A stretch of 64,000 nucleotides of DNA from Diphasiastrum complanatum (taxonomy: Eukaryota; Streptophyta; Lycopodiopsida; Lycopodiales; Lycopodiaceae): contig CM055108.1 of NCBI GenBank assembly GCA_029204225.1, positions 2,692,348-2,756,347 of the forward strand, written 5' to 3'. This document shows positions 1-12,564 of the stretch, piece by piece (position 1 is the stretch's first letter; the number at the start of each line of letters is the position of its first letter). The notes beneath the pieces are model-generated. The model saw nothing but the letters and a program-made list of their open reading frames with translations, was not told the origin of the DNA and ran no database searches. The translations under genes and the position numbers were made by a program.

Positions 1-57
1 CACGCCAAGTCCGACTACCGGCAGTTGGGCAAACCTCCGACAGCTGGAGCCGAAAAT

Positions 58-345
58 AGGAATTCTAATTTTGCGTGGATAATCCACGCCATAGTAAAAA
101 TAAAATAAAAAAGGCTCGGCTTTTGTGTGGATATTCTGTGGATAATTATCCACGTGTGGATTATCCATCAAAATTCACTTTATCCACACAAAATCCAAAG
201 AGTTGAGGCCATGGATACCACGTGGATAAATTTTTTTTTATATCCACGCAGTATCCACGCAAAAAGGTTTCTGGAATTTGCGTGGATTATCCACGTGTGG
301 ATAATCCACAATTATCTATGTGTGGATAAAAAAAAAACATTTGGC
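58..345. repeat. Cluster of TGTGGATAA/TTATCCACA palindromic words
   Basis: About a dozen copies of a short word (TGTGGATAA, CGTGGATAA or their complements) occur in both orientations, often back to back as dyads such as TGTGGATAATCCACA near 297-311 and CGTGGATAATCCACG near 75. Word-rich DNA alternates with A- or T-rich runs. No coding potential is credible: the short ORFs here are translations of the repeats. The word equals the bacterial DnaA-box consensus, but nothing else here is bacterial. It may be a fold-back or MITE-like sequence. No terminal repeat or target duplication could be delimited. Confidence 0.6.
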
Positions 346-540
346 GCGAACAAAAATGTGGTTCGCTCTGAAAATAGAGGTGACTTTCTATTTTTGTGTT
401 GTGTGAGAAAGAGAAAAAGAGAGTATAGATGGGAGTGAGAATGAGATGAGGATGAATGTGAGTGAGAAGATTGATAGTGTTTAGGATTTTTAGTTCATTG
501 ATGGATGTTAATAGTATGTGTTTTGTGATCGTCAATTTTA

Positions 541-2839
541 AGATTTTTTTTGTTTGTGATGTAGTTTGGATATGAAAAATGAGCTTTCATTGCAAGGATT
601 CAAAGATCAAGTGCATGCAAAAGGAAAAGCAAAGATTGCAAAACAATGGAGATACAATAGTAAAGGTGGATAGCATCCAAGACGGCGGGCATAGAATATT
701 GCTTGCTATCAACTCCATCGCTGTTTTATGCCTCTTTTTCGATCCGTGCGTTTGGTTCATCTCTTTCTGTTTTTGTGTAGGAATAATGGATGCAACTAAC
801 TATAAGGGGAAGCCGCTTCATCAGAAGCATTTCTCTATTGATTCATCAGTTTATCAAATCATTGATGAGGCGATAATGCTTCAACAATAACAAACAAGTC
901 CTCTTGCTAAATCATAATCTCGATCGCGTTTTAGAGCTTTCACAGCCAACTATACCCTCATCTGTCTTTGTCAGAGGTCTTTTTGGCCATAACCTACCTT
1001 GCACATGCATTTACTATCTTACTTTTCGGGTTAGTTGTCAAGTTTTTTCTGAGATGTTAAAGCTCTGTCCCAAAATGCACCAGGAGTGCAAGATTTTTAA
1101 CATGAACATTTTTTAATGTTTTAGTTTTAAGTGTAGGTGACTTCCATGTTGGAGTAGTTGAGTGTTAGCATTTCTTGCCCTTCCAAGTTTGCTACTAGCA
1201 TTGCTCTTCTAATTTTGTTTCAAGATTTGTGGTGTGTTAGATGTGGAACTATTCTTGCCTTTTGTATCGTTTTAATAAGTGGCTCTTATATAACATTTTT
1301 TTCCAAATTTCATAGATTTATCTCCCACATGCAATCAAGGCTGATTAAGTAAGATTATTTGTGTTTGGGTATCAAATTTGACGACTTCTGACGACCAAAG
1401 CTGCCTTAATGTGCAAACCCCGGTCTCACTATGTGGAATTTGTTGGTGCTAAATTTCTTGCTTTTTCTGTATTGTGATCGTGATTGGAACCAAAACACCT
1501 TGTGGAAGGTGGTCATAACCAACAGTCTTCATACTCAACAGGCTGTCCTACTTAGATATGTGCTAATATGTATATTTGATATGGGTAGAACAAGCCTATC
1601 AGTTTCTGATTAGAACTTATCATGATTACTTCCATTTCAATATGCGATTAATTTGCCTATGCCTTTCCTTACAGTGGAACATGTTTCGTGCTTTAGAGGC
1701 TTGGAATTTTGCCACACTGGTTAATTCAGTGGCAGACGTTGCTGGTCTATCAAAAGTACTTTGAAATTAGATATGATAGTAAAATACTGTATTTTGATAC
1801 AACCAGATCTGCTACTTGTTGAATGACAAACGCTATTCATACTAATCGCATTCTCTCAGGATACTAAAGGTTTTGGAGATGGCCATGTATGGCAAGAATG
1901 TGCAATGCTTTTATACTGGCTATTTATGTTTGTTATGTGCAGACAGGACTGTTCCTATACATGTAGCAGGTACATGGAAGCACCATCGGAGGTAACTCCA
2001 TGTTGTGTCTGAGTCCGTGCACCAAACCTATTTAGGGTGCTGCATGAACCTCACTTCTTTTTTGCAATGCTTTGGTTTCAATTATCAAAGGAAAGACAAA
2101 AAAGATTGGACTTAGAAGCTTTCTTTTTGGGATTGGCTTTCATAAACCTCTCTTGTAGGGTCTTTCCGACCTGAATCCAAAAAGTATTATAGCTAAAAGT
2201 TGTATTTGTTGCTTACGAACTTACAGAAGACATGTTCAAAAGGAGAATGAAACTTTTGTTGGTGAGAAGAACCTATTGGTAAAATCGCCCTCAATGCATA
2301 TATTCTTTAATTAGTCTAGAGTTGTATGTTGTACATATTTGTAGCATATGTTTGTGTATTTAGACATAAAATGCTCTAAAAACCATGAAATAGACTGGAA
2401 TTGTTGGTGTATTTAGATACAAAATGCTCCAGAGAAGTTGTTGGATACATAGCTTTTCAAAGTTATAACAACTATATGGCATATAATTGCTACCTCTGCC
2501 AGTTTTGCAAAGATGAAAGTTATTATTTTGACACAATATGTAGCAATGTTGGCTATATCTCACATCAACTAAGATTTTGTTGGCACTTTTTAATTTAACC
2601 ATATTTAGTGTGCAAGAAATTAAACCAGCTTATTTGAGCGTCAATTCTGGATGGATGGACTTTAGGTTTTAGGTTTGAATCATGGAAACAACTGATATGG
2701 AAATTTTGTTCATGCTATGCACATTTTCAATGAATTGTAGACGTCTTAGGGTTCATTCCCTCAATATATGCTAATAAATTTGTTGCTTGTTGTGTTCTAC
2801 TTGAAATGCTTTTGCTGAAACCGGTAACAAATCCTTGGA
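541..2839. other. No recognised gene; weak signs of a spliced transcript
   Basis: This 2.3-kb stretch holds only short ORFs that match no family I know. A few places look exon-like: pyrimidine-rich acceptors ending in TAG or CAG near 779, 1671 and 1859 are each followed by less AT-rich sequence that stays open for 25-35 codons. They could belong to a non-coding RNA or an unrecognised or decayed host gene. An imperfect local duplication (GTGTATTTAGA words near 2353 and 2408) lies towards the end. No transposon domain is seen until the gypsy protease at about 2840. Confidence 0.2.
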
Positions 2840-5800
2840 ACACCTTGGTTAGAAATGGCCCGAGTGATTCAAGATTGGAAGAATAACAAAATTGTTTTTG
2901 GCAACAAAGATAGAAAAATCTATGTCGATGCCACCGGAAAGATAAAGCATGCACCCGTTGAAGATGATTGGTCCTCAACTACCTATGATGACCCCGATAG
3001 TATCGATTCCACCATAAAGGGTCATTACGTGCAGAGTACCGATATCATCAATTGGGGGCATGCCTTAGCGACCATCGATTATGTCAATGCCACTCTCTGT
3101 GCACAAGAAATTCACCAATAAGACTCAATTGAAATCACTATACACTCCACAGATATCAACACTTTCATCTTGCCCTTGTACATGATAGATGCAATCCCTA
3201 TTGAGTGGATGCTTGAAGATGTCTTCGTTATGGACATATCCACCAATGAGAATGGAATTCTTACTGGGGGAGAACATGAGTTATCTGACGACCAGCTAAT
3301 TTACTTGCTGGATCCCGAGCATTTAGGAAAGCGTCGTATACCGAAAGAGATTAAGCTTCCATTACCATTGGCTTGTGTACAACATCCACAACCAGTCCAC
3401 ACTTGTGTATACTGACCCAAACTCAAAGTCTATCAATGGTATGTACACAATGATGAAATCTTGAACACCATTGACGAAGACTTAGTTCATGAAAAAACAC
3501 CAAAACATTCATGCATGTCTACTATTACCAATCCACAAATATCCCGCACGCTAACAAACAAATCAAGGGTTGACGTATGATAAGCAATTCCAAATGCGTG
3601 AAAAACTGAAACATCCAATCAAACCTTTGATTCAAAATCAGACAAATCCTAGGCACGCTTCATCATCTACAAGTAAATCTGTAGAGGATATTCCTAAGAT
3701 CCCACATGAGGTAGTTGATGATCCACTTTATGATGTTCCCCAGCATTTTAAGGATTACACCACTGATGATGTCATCATCAATATGGTTAAGCCAAAATGG
3801 GAGCCTCAACCATCATCTACTTCTTTTGAAGGACCTGCAAAGACCATACCTCTTAATCTAAAGGATGACGATGAAGACATCGACCGTATCGTACATGTAG
3901 GAGCCCACCTGAATCCAATCCAATTACGAGACTTGGAACAGTTATTGCGCAAATACAGAGTTTACATGGAATTATAAAAAAATGAAAGGGGTTCCTCCTG
4001 ATGTTGCCATCCATGCAATCCCATTGCAGGATGGTGCCATACATGTCTGCGCAAAACCTTATCGCACCAATCCTACATATCGCGAGAAGATATTCAGAAG
4101 CTTCTCGATGCGGGTTTCATATATGAAATCGAGCATACCAATTGGGTATCATCAATTGTGGTGGTGCCAAAGTAGAATGGTAAACTCCGTATATGCGTGG
4201 ATTTAAAGAAACTTAATGATCAAACAGAGAAGGATCATTTTCTCTTACCTCTGACTACACAAATCCTCAAAGATATGGCAGGAGCTAAAGCTTTTAGCTT
4301 CCTCGATGGTTTTAGTCGCTATTTCTTAGTCCAAATTGCTCCTGAAGATTGTTTCAAAATGGCTTTTGTTATAGAGTTTGGTACCTTTGCATATAACGTT
4401 ATGTCATTTGGTCTGTGCAATGCCCCATCCACATTTCAAAGGGTGATGCAACGAGCTTTCAAGGATCTGTTGCACAAGAATCTAGAGATTTATCTCAATG
4501 ATCTTGGTGTGCATTCCTCTCAAGATAAGCATCTTGATGCCCATGAACAAGTGTTCATTCATTGTCAAAGGTTTGGAAAATCATTGAATCCCGACAAGTG
4601 CCAGATCTGGGTTACCCATGGTGTGGTACTGGGCCATATTATTTCTCGAAATGGTATCGTCATTGATCCTGAAAAGATCAGAGTCATTCTTGCCCCTACC
4701 CGGCACAGTGAAAGAAATTTATATCTTTTCAGGCCACACAGGTTATTATCGAATTTTTATAATACACTATGCCGATAAAGTGCAATTAGTATATCAAATC
4801 GTTATGGACTGGACAGAAGACAGGATTAAAGCCTTTGAAGATCTTAAATAGGCTTAGCTACTGCACCCATTCTTCACGTGCCCAATTATACCAAGGAATT
4901 TCATGTGCATACGGATGCTAGTAAGTATGCTATTGTTGCTATTTTAACGCAACCCAGAGAATATAAAAAGGATTTTCCAATCCATTTCCTGAGCCGTTAG
5001 CTTGTTCCAGCTTAGGTTAACTATTCCACAATAGATCAAGAAGCACCAGCAATGGTCTATGTGTTCAACAATTTCAACATTATTTGCTAGGCCAGTTGTT
5101 TGTTTTCTATACAGACCATCATGCTCTTCTTTACCTATTGAATAAACCTTGCAAAACTGGATGAATTGCACGATGGTTGTTGATTCTTTTAGAATTCAAC
5201 TTTCGCATTGTTATTCAAAAGGATCACAACATTTTCTGGCTGATCATCTTTCATGATTACCTAATGCTGAAGTATTTGATGAGCCAATAAATGATGAGTT
5301 GCCAGATGCATGTCTATTTTATATAGATGCAACTCCGTTATGGACAGATGATATCACTAGATATCTAGTCACTAGGGAGATCGATCCTTAGTTGACCAAA
5401 TCTCAAAAAGTCAAACTTATTACGAGATCTTTACCATATCATCTTATTGAGGGACAACTATATAAGTAAGGTGTTGATGGTATTACACATCATTGTGCCC
5501 ATGAGTCTGAATTCCAACAGATTATTGCCTTGACATGTGAGGGTATGGAGGGTGGACATTTCTCCTCTGATGCTATTGCTAAGGCATTTCTCTGGCTGGA
5601 TGTTGGTGGCCAATCCTTTTCAAAGACACTTACGCTTATGTAAAAGTTTGTGATGTTTGCCAATGCACAAAGAATACCAAAAAAGCTGATCACAATTTCC
5701 TTACTCCAATACTTGAAAGCGAAGCCTTTCACAAATGGGGTACTGATTTTGTTGGACCTATTAGTCCAGCAGCATGTGGCACGCAATCATGATATATCTT

Positions 5801-6622
5801 GATTGCCACCGATTATGCAACAAAGTGGTTAGAGGCTAGAGCAACACGCAAAGCCGACGCAAGTCTGTAGCACACTTCCTCTATGAAAACATCATCACTA
5901 GATTTGGTTGTCCAATAAAGCTTGTCAGTGATCGAGGTTCTCACTTCCTTAATGAAGTAATCAATAGTTTATTGACTCATTATTTCGTTATCCACCGAAA
6001 TAGTACCCCGTACTGTCCTAGATGCAATGGACTAGCTGAATCTACAAATAAAATTATTTGTAAAATCTTAACCAATATAGTAAAAACCAGTCGATCAAAC
6101 TGAGAAATGAAGTTATTCTCTGCTATTTGGGCCTATCGTACAATGCCAAAGGGAGCCATGGATTGGAAAACACCTTTTGAGCTGGTATATGGCCAAGAGG
6201 CTGTTATGCCAATGGAATTTTTTATTCCATCCTTATGCGTCACTTTAGCTTTTGCCAAAGACTTGTGTGATGATAATGCTTATCAACACCAAGTTCAAAA
6301 TCGACTTTTCACGTTGACAAAACTGTGTGAAACACGTCTTATATCCTATCATGCACAATTAGTCCACAAATGACGACAGAAGGCCTGGCATGATCGTCAT
6401 GTCCGGACTCAAGATATTCATGATGGTGATAAAGTTTTACTTTACACATCTTCCAAAGTCCATCTAGGCAAATTGAAAATTCTTAGCCAAGGTCCTTTTG
6501 TTGTCCAAAAGATTTTTACAAATGGTGTCGTGTAATTAGAGATGGTAGAAGGCATACACCTTGACACCTTAGTCAATGGTAGTCGTCTATGGCGATACTA
6601 TGAAGACACCTCTTCTGTTTGA
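2840..6622 (+). pseudogene. Gypsy A pol (protease end, RT, RNase H, integrase), broken
   Basis: Protease end: the MARVIQDWKNNKIVFG segment (2855 on) aligns with the 'W...HNWG..KITF' tail seen in gypsy H and C of this window. RT spans about 3982-4760 with FLDGFSRY, MSFGLCNAPSTFQR and GVVLGHIISRNGI. Its catalytic box reads YLND where YxDD is expected, so one catalytic Asp is Asn. RNase H begins near 4895 (HVHTDASKYAIV). Integrase spans about 5480-6390: an HHCC-like finger with CDVCQ, then DFVGPI, SDRGSHFLN and CNGLAEST, keeping the D, D and E positions. A tail like IN C-termini of the group (SRLWRYYED) ends at the stop at 6620-6622. At least five frame changes or stops interrupt it, so it is not functional. 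Confidence 0.85.
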
Positions 6623-7527
6623 GCTGCATTTCAGGATTTCTTCTCCTTTTCTTCTATTTTTCTTTTCTTTTCTCGTGTCTAATGATTAGACTTATTTTTT
6701 TTCCATGTATATTCCTACCCAAATTTTTTACAATAACCCTCTATTTGCTACTCTTGGAAAATACAAAAAAATATGTGAACACTTGAATTTTTAAGCACGG
6801 GCTCAAAAGATGTTTTTGATCCTTTGTAATTTCTCGATACCTTTTGTTTTTTTGTCCCTTGTAAATTTCTACATACTTTAAAAATTTTCGATAATCGACT
6901 CTAATTTCTCAGATTTTTTCGAGACGGAAACGACTCAAAAATCCGTAGTTTTTCGAGAAAGTCAAGATTTGTTCGAGTTCAAATCGACTAGAGAAAGTCG
7001 AGACCGCTATCTCCATCGCTCCTTCACATGCATGTATCATCTGATTCAGTTGCCAGGCGAATCCAGCCATCCTCTCAATCGCCATCTATATCTGCTATTT
7101 GTATACGCAATCTACATCCGCCATCTTCAGCTCTATCTACGTCCACCATCTTTCATAGGTACCCTCTGTTTGTATCTGCCACTGTACCTATCAGTTCCAT
7201 CCACCCACGAACAACAAATAGTTCCATCCCACAAAAAAAATTTGAATCTGCCAGCTTGTATCTGCCTTCTACTTTATCTCCAGTCGCCGTGCTACGTTTT
7301 TGCATCAAATTCCATCCGACAAGGACCACCTTTTTGCATCCGACGACTACCTTTTTTTCCTTTTTACGGCATCTGCCACCCTCGCTTTGCTTTCTGAATT
7401 TTTTCAGCGTTTTTATCGAGTTTCTCTATTTTTTTGACTTTTTCTATTTTTTCGAGTTTGGGTATTTTTTTGAGTCTCCTCACTTTTCGATACATTTGCA
7501 TTCCTCACCACTATAGACACTCCAAAA
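6623..7527 (+). other. Spacer between pol and extra ORF with iterated TCGAG words
   Basis: This is non-coding. 6623-6990 is T-rich with repeated TTTTCGAGA-like words (near 6915, 6950, 6970, 6990). 7020-7380 is a C- and T-rich stretch with many CCATC/TCTGCC words. 7385-7500 again has TTTTTATCGAGTTT-like words. The TCGAG words recur in the same position, directly after integrase, in gypsy B (56224-56640). ORFs here are low-complexity artefacts. Confidence 0.5.
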
Positions 7528-10267
7528 ATGACAGAATCAGATTTCGAACACAGTGCTGACGTATCAGAGATGTCTCCGACATCAAAATTGGTTCCATGTG
7601 AACATAGTGCCATGTTCCAGTGGTACAACCAAGCACAGATGCTTGATTTCAAAATTCCTAAGTGGAAGGGAAATCAGAGCCTCTACCTTATGTACCAGGA
7701 TTATGAAAAAGAGCTGATGTTCCATGTTGATATTCTCAATCTTCAGCTCTAGCAGTCTTACTACCTTCGGCTTCCCAAGTGGTCATAAAGAGAAATCGGT
7801 AAAGCTGACCAACATGATGCAGCAATCCTATGTCAAGTTCCTTGACACCTCAGTCGACAAGTGAAAGAACAAAGATGGCATCCTCCTCGAAGCCATCAAA
7901 TCCAAGGAATTAGGAGCTGTTTGTGCCTACCTCACTAGGTACACATTCACGCACAAGGCACATCTATTACGGATTCCACTCCAGATTGCCGAATCCTATG
8001 AAGCCCGGCATAATATGTATAATTGGGCCGGATTTATCTCTAGACAGTTGACCCATGTCCTCCAAAAGAGAGCCCTAGTCACATCACTAGGCTACATCTT
8101 TTTTGATCTTGCTCAAAGTCAATCTTCATGTGACTTGAAGCTTGCATTGCTTCCAAGAGATGCTGCTACTAGCCAATGCTATACCCCATCCACAGCTTCA
8201 GCCACATCTTCCCCACATGTTTTTGTAGCTCATGAGCGTCGCATCAAGAAGAGGCATCACCGGACATCACCACCAAACTCTCAATTTGTTGATACCACAT
8301 CGCCACCAAAGAAGCAAAGGATGAAGATGACTGCCAGCAAATAAGCTCCTGAATCTGACATGGAGTGCCATCTACGACAAATCAACTGGCTGCAAGAAAA
8401 CAGAAGAAGAAGATGGTTGGGTATGAAGATGTTTCATCTACACCCACCGTCGACAATTCTCACCTGCTGTCTCACCTCAACACCAAATTATGGACACCCA
8501 ACTCCCAATGCAATCACCTACTCGACGTTCCAGATCTATGTCCCCATCGGAACCACCTCCAGCTTCTGTGGTGGTCATCCACCCACAGGCAACAATTTCA
8601 GGGGAGGGAGAAAGGGAGCAGCCTGCAACTACACGAGCAGAAGACACAATTGCAGCTGATCCCACTCACGAAGACACAACAAAAGGGATAAGAGAAGCTG
8701 AACCTGATCAAGTATCGCAAGTAGTAGTGGAAGTTCAAGAAAGCCCAATGGTCGAAGAAAAATTTGAAGACCCCTCTACTCTAAAGCAAGACGGCTTCAT
8801 CAATGTAGATGATCTTGAATACTTCGATGAAAGTGATCTTGTAGAAGAGGAGGTGGACACAGTTCCAGAGGCAGTTGCACCAATTGCATCACTAACTTCC
8901 ACCACTGCCACCAGCATTGTTGATATCACACCCGTTATCATCTCTCTTACCCTTGTTGCTACCATCCCTACCACCTTCATTAATCCTGATAAAAATACAC
9001 AACTAATCGTTCCATTATTGTCTGATTCCACAGTTTCTTAGTTTTCCTTTTCTACTTACCATCGTTTTTCGATTGAGTTCCCCGTCCTTCCAACCTATGA
9101 CAGCTTGCCTAAAAGAGCCAAAGAATCCTTGAAGTGGCATGTTGAGACCTCTTACCACCTTCATTGGATGGTAGACCAGCTAGCGCAACACACAAATGAG
9201 CTCAGAATGACAAAGCAGGGCCTGCAGTTAAAAGACACAGAGTTGATGATAGTTATGGAAGAGTTGCAGAGTGAAAGGGCCAAGAGATTGGAAGAGTAGA
9301 ACTTTAGCTCCAGTCTCTCCAAGAGGTGCAAGACCAGTTTGAGCACCGGTTAGATCTCATGACTCAGGAAAATAAGAGACTAACTGATATGATGACAATA
9401 GTCAAGCAACCAATCAAGCCAAAGGATATAAAAGTTCCAGTTCCATCTTCAAGAGCAGCAATAAATATGGAGAAGTATATCTCTTTAATCCATAAACACA
9501 AAGCCCTGAAGAGGAACCATCAAGTTTTAGAAGACAAAAGCAACAAGAAGTTGTCAGCACTCAAAGAGAACATTGACAAGATTCACGAGGAACTTCTCCT
9601 GTCAAAGCAACAAATGAACCTCTTATGGAATACGATCTATAGACTCGACGTAGGCATATTAGTGCAAAAAAAAGATGACCATAATGATGATGCTAGAGCT
9701 CCTGAACAAAGCCGATCTATCAACCAACGAGGTGCTGGTTTTGGCATGCCATATCAAGGTTCTACAACTGACTCGCTCCACAAACCTGCCATGGACTCCT
9801 CCACTTATACCCAGTTGCCCCACTCGCCTTCTTGTTTTTCTGAAATATTTTCATCCTACCAACCTTCAACACTTCCATTCACTTGTTTAACCACATCCAC
9901 TTCTAGCACCATACCCCCTACATCGTCTCTTAAAATTGATGACCATTTTTTAAAATAGTTCATTTCACCAACAACTCAATATAATCTCATAACTAGCCCA
10001 CTACCCTCCACTCGTAAACTATTTTCGCCTCCATCACCACCTAATTTTAATTTTTCTGATGAAGGTCCACTTGATGAGATTGTGCAGCCTACCATGGCAC
10101 TTTCTTCATCCTCTCCAGAAGAAAAGAGCGATATCTTCACTGGATCAAACTCCGAGGGTTCAACACCAAGGATTCCTGATATGGAAGAGTGCCACAGACT
10201 TGGACGACTATTTGAGAATTTCCATTGCTTTAGTTTAGAGGTTGTTGTGTTGATGTTGATTCTTTGA
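7528..10267 (+). pseudogene. Extra ORF (aORF) of gypsy A: unknown N-terminal domain, acidic S/T/P-rich middle, coiled-coil end
   Basis: I do not recognise this protein. It can be followed from 7528 to 10267 by changing frame a few times: 7528-7752 (frame 1), 7754-8344 (frame 2, one stop near 7862), 8365-8490 (frame 1), 8490-9041 (frame 0), 9105-9298 (frame 0), 9326-10267 (frame 2, one stop at 9956). The N-terminal part is globular-looking (FQWYNQAQMLDFKIPKWKG near 7620; YNWAGFISRQLTHVLQKRA near 8018). The middle (8490-9041) is acidic and rich in Ser, Thr and Pro. 9105-9650 is strongly heptad-like (KQGLQLKDTELMIVMEELQ). The tail is Ser/Pro-rich. The layout recalls the 'putative gypsy-type transposon' ORFs between pol and the 3' LTR in grass Tat elements, but that is analogy, not shown homology. 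Confidence 0.55.
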
Positions 10268-10766
10268 TTTCAATAGGAGTAGAGTTAATTTAGTTCCCTG
10301 ATGTTTCTGTAGACTAGATTAATGATAATCTGCAGTTTGTAAGCAATAAAGTACGAATCTAAAGCAAAACTATAGAACTGTAGAAAATGTGCTCCTGACA
10401 GATCCCATATCCAAGATGAGCTACCATTGTCAAATAAGGTTTTGAATTAGGTCGTAGGTGTACCACTGACAGGCGGGACACACTATCATTATATTGCAGA
10501 CAGATAGGATAAGAAGTCATGTATATATGAGCCCATTGTAACTCCGATTTTGTATTAGTAGTTGCTTGAACACCCATAAAATATCCGAGTCTCAGCTAAT
10601 TGTCTCGACTATCCGAGTCTCATAGTAGAATCGTTGATACACGGAGTCTGTAGCAGACAGAATCGCTGCTATCCGTGTAGTAGAATCAATGCAAGCCGAG
10701 AGAAGCGTTGTTAACAGTGAAGGAAGACGCGTGTGCAAACATTGAGAGAGTAGCTACTAACAAAGT
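10268..10766. other. Non-coding spacer with short repeated words, possible LTR remnant
   Basis: No gene is seen. Between about 10580 and 10700 the word ATCCGAGTCTCA occurs twice and TAGTAGAATC occurs twice with related flanks. By position this could be LTR or downstream DNA of gypsy A or of the minus-strand copia fragment that follows. No TG...CA ends or PBS could be fixed. Confidence 0.25.
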
Positions 10767-11794
10767 TTAAATAGGCGTTGGTAGATTAGTAGAGCCACTA
10801 GAGTCAACCGTAAACATTGAGTAGAACGAGGCCGAAGCTGCAAACAGTTTGACCTTACTTGAGTCTTCAATAACCTGCAAAAACAAATTCATAACATCTT
10901 TCCCAATTGACTCTCCTTTGATGCTCGTCTGAACTTGCTCCACTATAGATCCACCAAGGATGTAGATCTCCATCATTGGCAAGAATACATGAAGACATCA
11001 CAAAAGCATCATCATTTGCATTTTGTACATCCAATCCATCCTCATCAAGAGTAATATTACCTTGCCTATCTCCTTGATCTCTCTTCTTTTTGCAACACTC
11101 ACTTGCAAAGTGTCCTTTGATGCCACAATAAAAGCACTTGAGCTTTGATCTATCCTTCTTTTTGCCAATTGAAAAAGCATCCACTTTATCTTGCCCTTTA
11201 GAAAACCTACTTTTGCTTTTGCCCTGCCTTTTGTGAACATAGCCTCCTCTTGAAGTGTCGATGTAGATCCACCTCTTGCTTGAATTCTATATTCTTCATT
11301 GATCAAGATCTCTTGAAGATCCATCAAACTTGGCAAAGTCTTTTGAATAGCAAGACTTTGAACAATGTTAACATGAGCATCCAACAATCCATTAAGAATA
11401 ACTTGAACAAGCTCTCCTTTCTTAATGCTCTCATCAATGCGCCAGCTCATCATTCAATGCTTTCATGCCTTCTTAGAGTCAGCACTCTAGAAGTAGACTT
11501 GGATTCATAAAGCTTCTTCAAAACATCCCAAGCCTCACTTGATGAAGTACACTTACCAACTTCCTTAAGAAGCTCATTGGTAACATTCATCTTGATAATG
11601 TGTAGAGCCCTTTTGGCCCTCTTATCATACCTCATTTGATCTTGTTGTGTTGTTGGTCTATCCTCCAAACCTACAACAATATCCAAAACATCATTCATCT
11701 CAAGAAGTGATTCCATCATCACCTTCCACAATGAATAGTTACTTGAGGTAAGCCTATCACTAGCTTCCAACATGACTCCACTTGATGTTGCCAT
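10767..11794 (-). pseudogene. Copia-type gag and start of protease, truncated
   Basis: Reading on the minus strand from ATG at 11794, the N-terminus has the copia gag signature (LTSSNYSLWKVMMESLL; later SSSEAWDVLKKLYESKS). The next segment (11453-11000) has gag C-terminal helices (LLDAHVNIVQSLAIQKTLPS). A zinc knuckle CFYCGIKGHFASEC lies near 11137-11096. It is followed by the protease entry WWIYSGASS near 10950, where the active-site Asp of the usual W-x-I-D-S-G-A-S is replaced by Tyr. Coding similarity stops soon after, and integrase, RT and RNase H are missing. The family differs from the copia at 21-24 kb. Confidence 0.8.
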
Positions 11795-11908
11795 GTAGCA
11801 ATGACCTGATCTTCTTTTTCAACATGTTTCATTACACAAAGCACTCCTTTGAACAACAACAAATGTTTTCAAAATAAATCACAAAGATTTGAAACTATCT
11901 CAAAAATT

Positions 11909-12060
11909 CTCTTCGTCCTTTTATAACAGGTCCAAACCCTATTTGTCCAATTGGCTTTCCCTCCAAAATGTAAACCCTACTATTTTTGGATTTAGATTCA
12001 ATGTACCCAACATTTAAGTTTGAATCTACTCAAGCTCGACTTCTAACTTTCCCACACTTT
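11909..12060 (+). repeat. Dispersed repeat, copy 1 (partner at 13636-13745)
   Basis: A block beginning TTTTATAACAGGTCCAAACC and containing GGCTTTCCCTCCAAAATG and AATCTACTCAA recurs in the same orientation at 13636-13745 at high similarity with small deletions. Neither copy is coding. Copy 1 lies just outside the gag start of the minus-strand copia fragment. The pair may be LTR or leader fragments of one family. I could not delimit ends. Confidence 0.5.
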
Positions 12061-12564
12061 CAGAAAGTGTTTATTCAAATGAAATTTAGACTAATGAACT
12101 TTAAAAAGTCAAATTATAATTCTAATATAAAGTTGGCCTCAATTTGCCAAATATAAAAATGTAGCAAATATGACTAAACTAGTTGAATCTTTCACAATCA
12201 AGATCTATTAGAGTTTGCATCTCATTCATAGAGTAGATGTTGATTTGTCTACATTGGCAAAGTTGTGATTTGTTGCCTTTCTAACCAAAGATCAATGGAC
12301 ACATTTTGGATCTTAATGATCTGAAATTATTCATAGTAAGTGCACTTCTTCAAGTGAACCATGGAATGTGTTGAGTAAGGTGTATGAAAGTAAGTCCACA
12401 TCTAGGGTTCTAACCCTATGGAGACAAATTTTCCAAAGTAGCCAGAAGGAAGGGGAAAGGGCTCACACATGTATCTTGAGTCAAAGTCTTGAATGATGAC
12501 CTTGCTTGCATGGATGACAACACTAGGGATGTAGAACTTGATCAAGTTATGCTTAATGGTTTGG

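Larger units (their letters stand above)
2840..10267 (+). mobile_element. Element A: decayed Tat-like Ty3/gypsy retrotransposon with an extra 3' ORF
   Basis: The order is end of protease, RT, RNase H, integrase, a TCGAG-rich spacer, then a long additional ORF, all on the plus strand. Gag, the 5' LTR and PBS are absent, so the element is cut near 2840. No convincing 3' LTR was found after 10267. The RT reads like the Tat group, with an 'YEIEHTNWVS'-type segment near 4125 and NAPSTFQRVMQ near 4420. Many frameshifts and stops show it is old. Assigning the extra ORF to this element is inference from position, orientation and similar decay. Confidence 0.7.

Noticed and set aside
60-345. Bacterial replication origin from DnaA-box-like words
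   Set aside because: The words match DnaA boxes, but the surrounding DNA is plant-type with LTR elements and introns, and there is no dnaA/dnaN-like gene. The symmetric dyads fit a fold-back repeat better.
7028-7516. 162-codon ORF after gypsy A integrase as a gene
   Set aside because: It is low-complexity (CCATC/TCTGCC words and T-tracts) and ends in Phe/Tyr runs, as expected from translating a T-rich spacer.
7528-10267. Calling the extra ORF an envelope gene
   Set aside because: I see no signal peptide, transmembrane segment or fusion-like region. The sequence is acidic and coiled-coil, so only its position is env-like.
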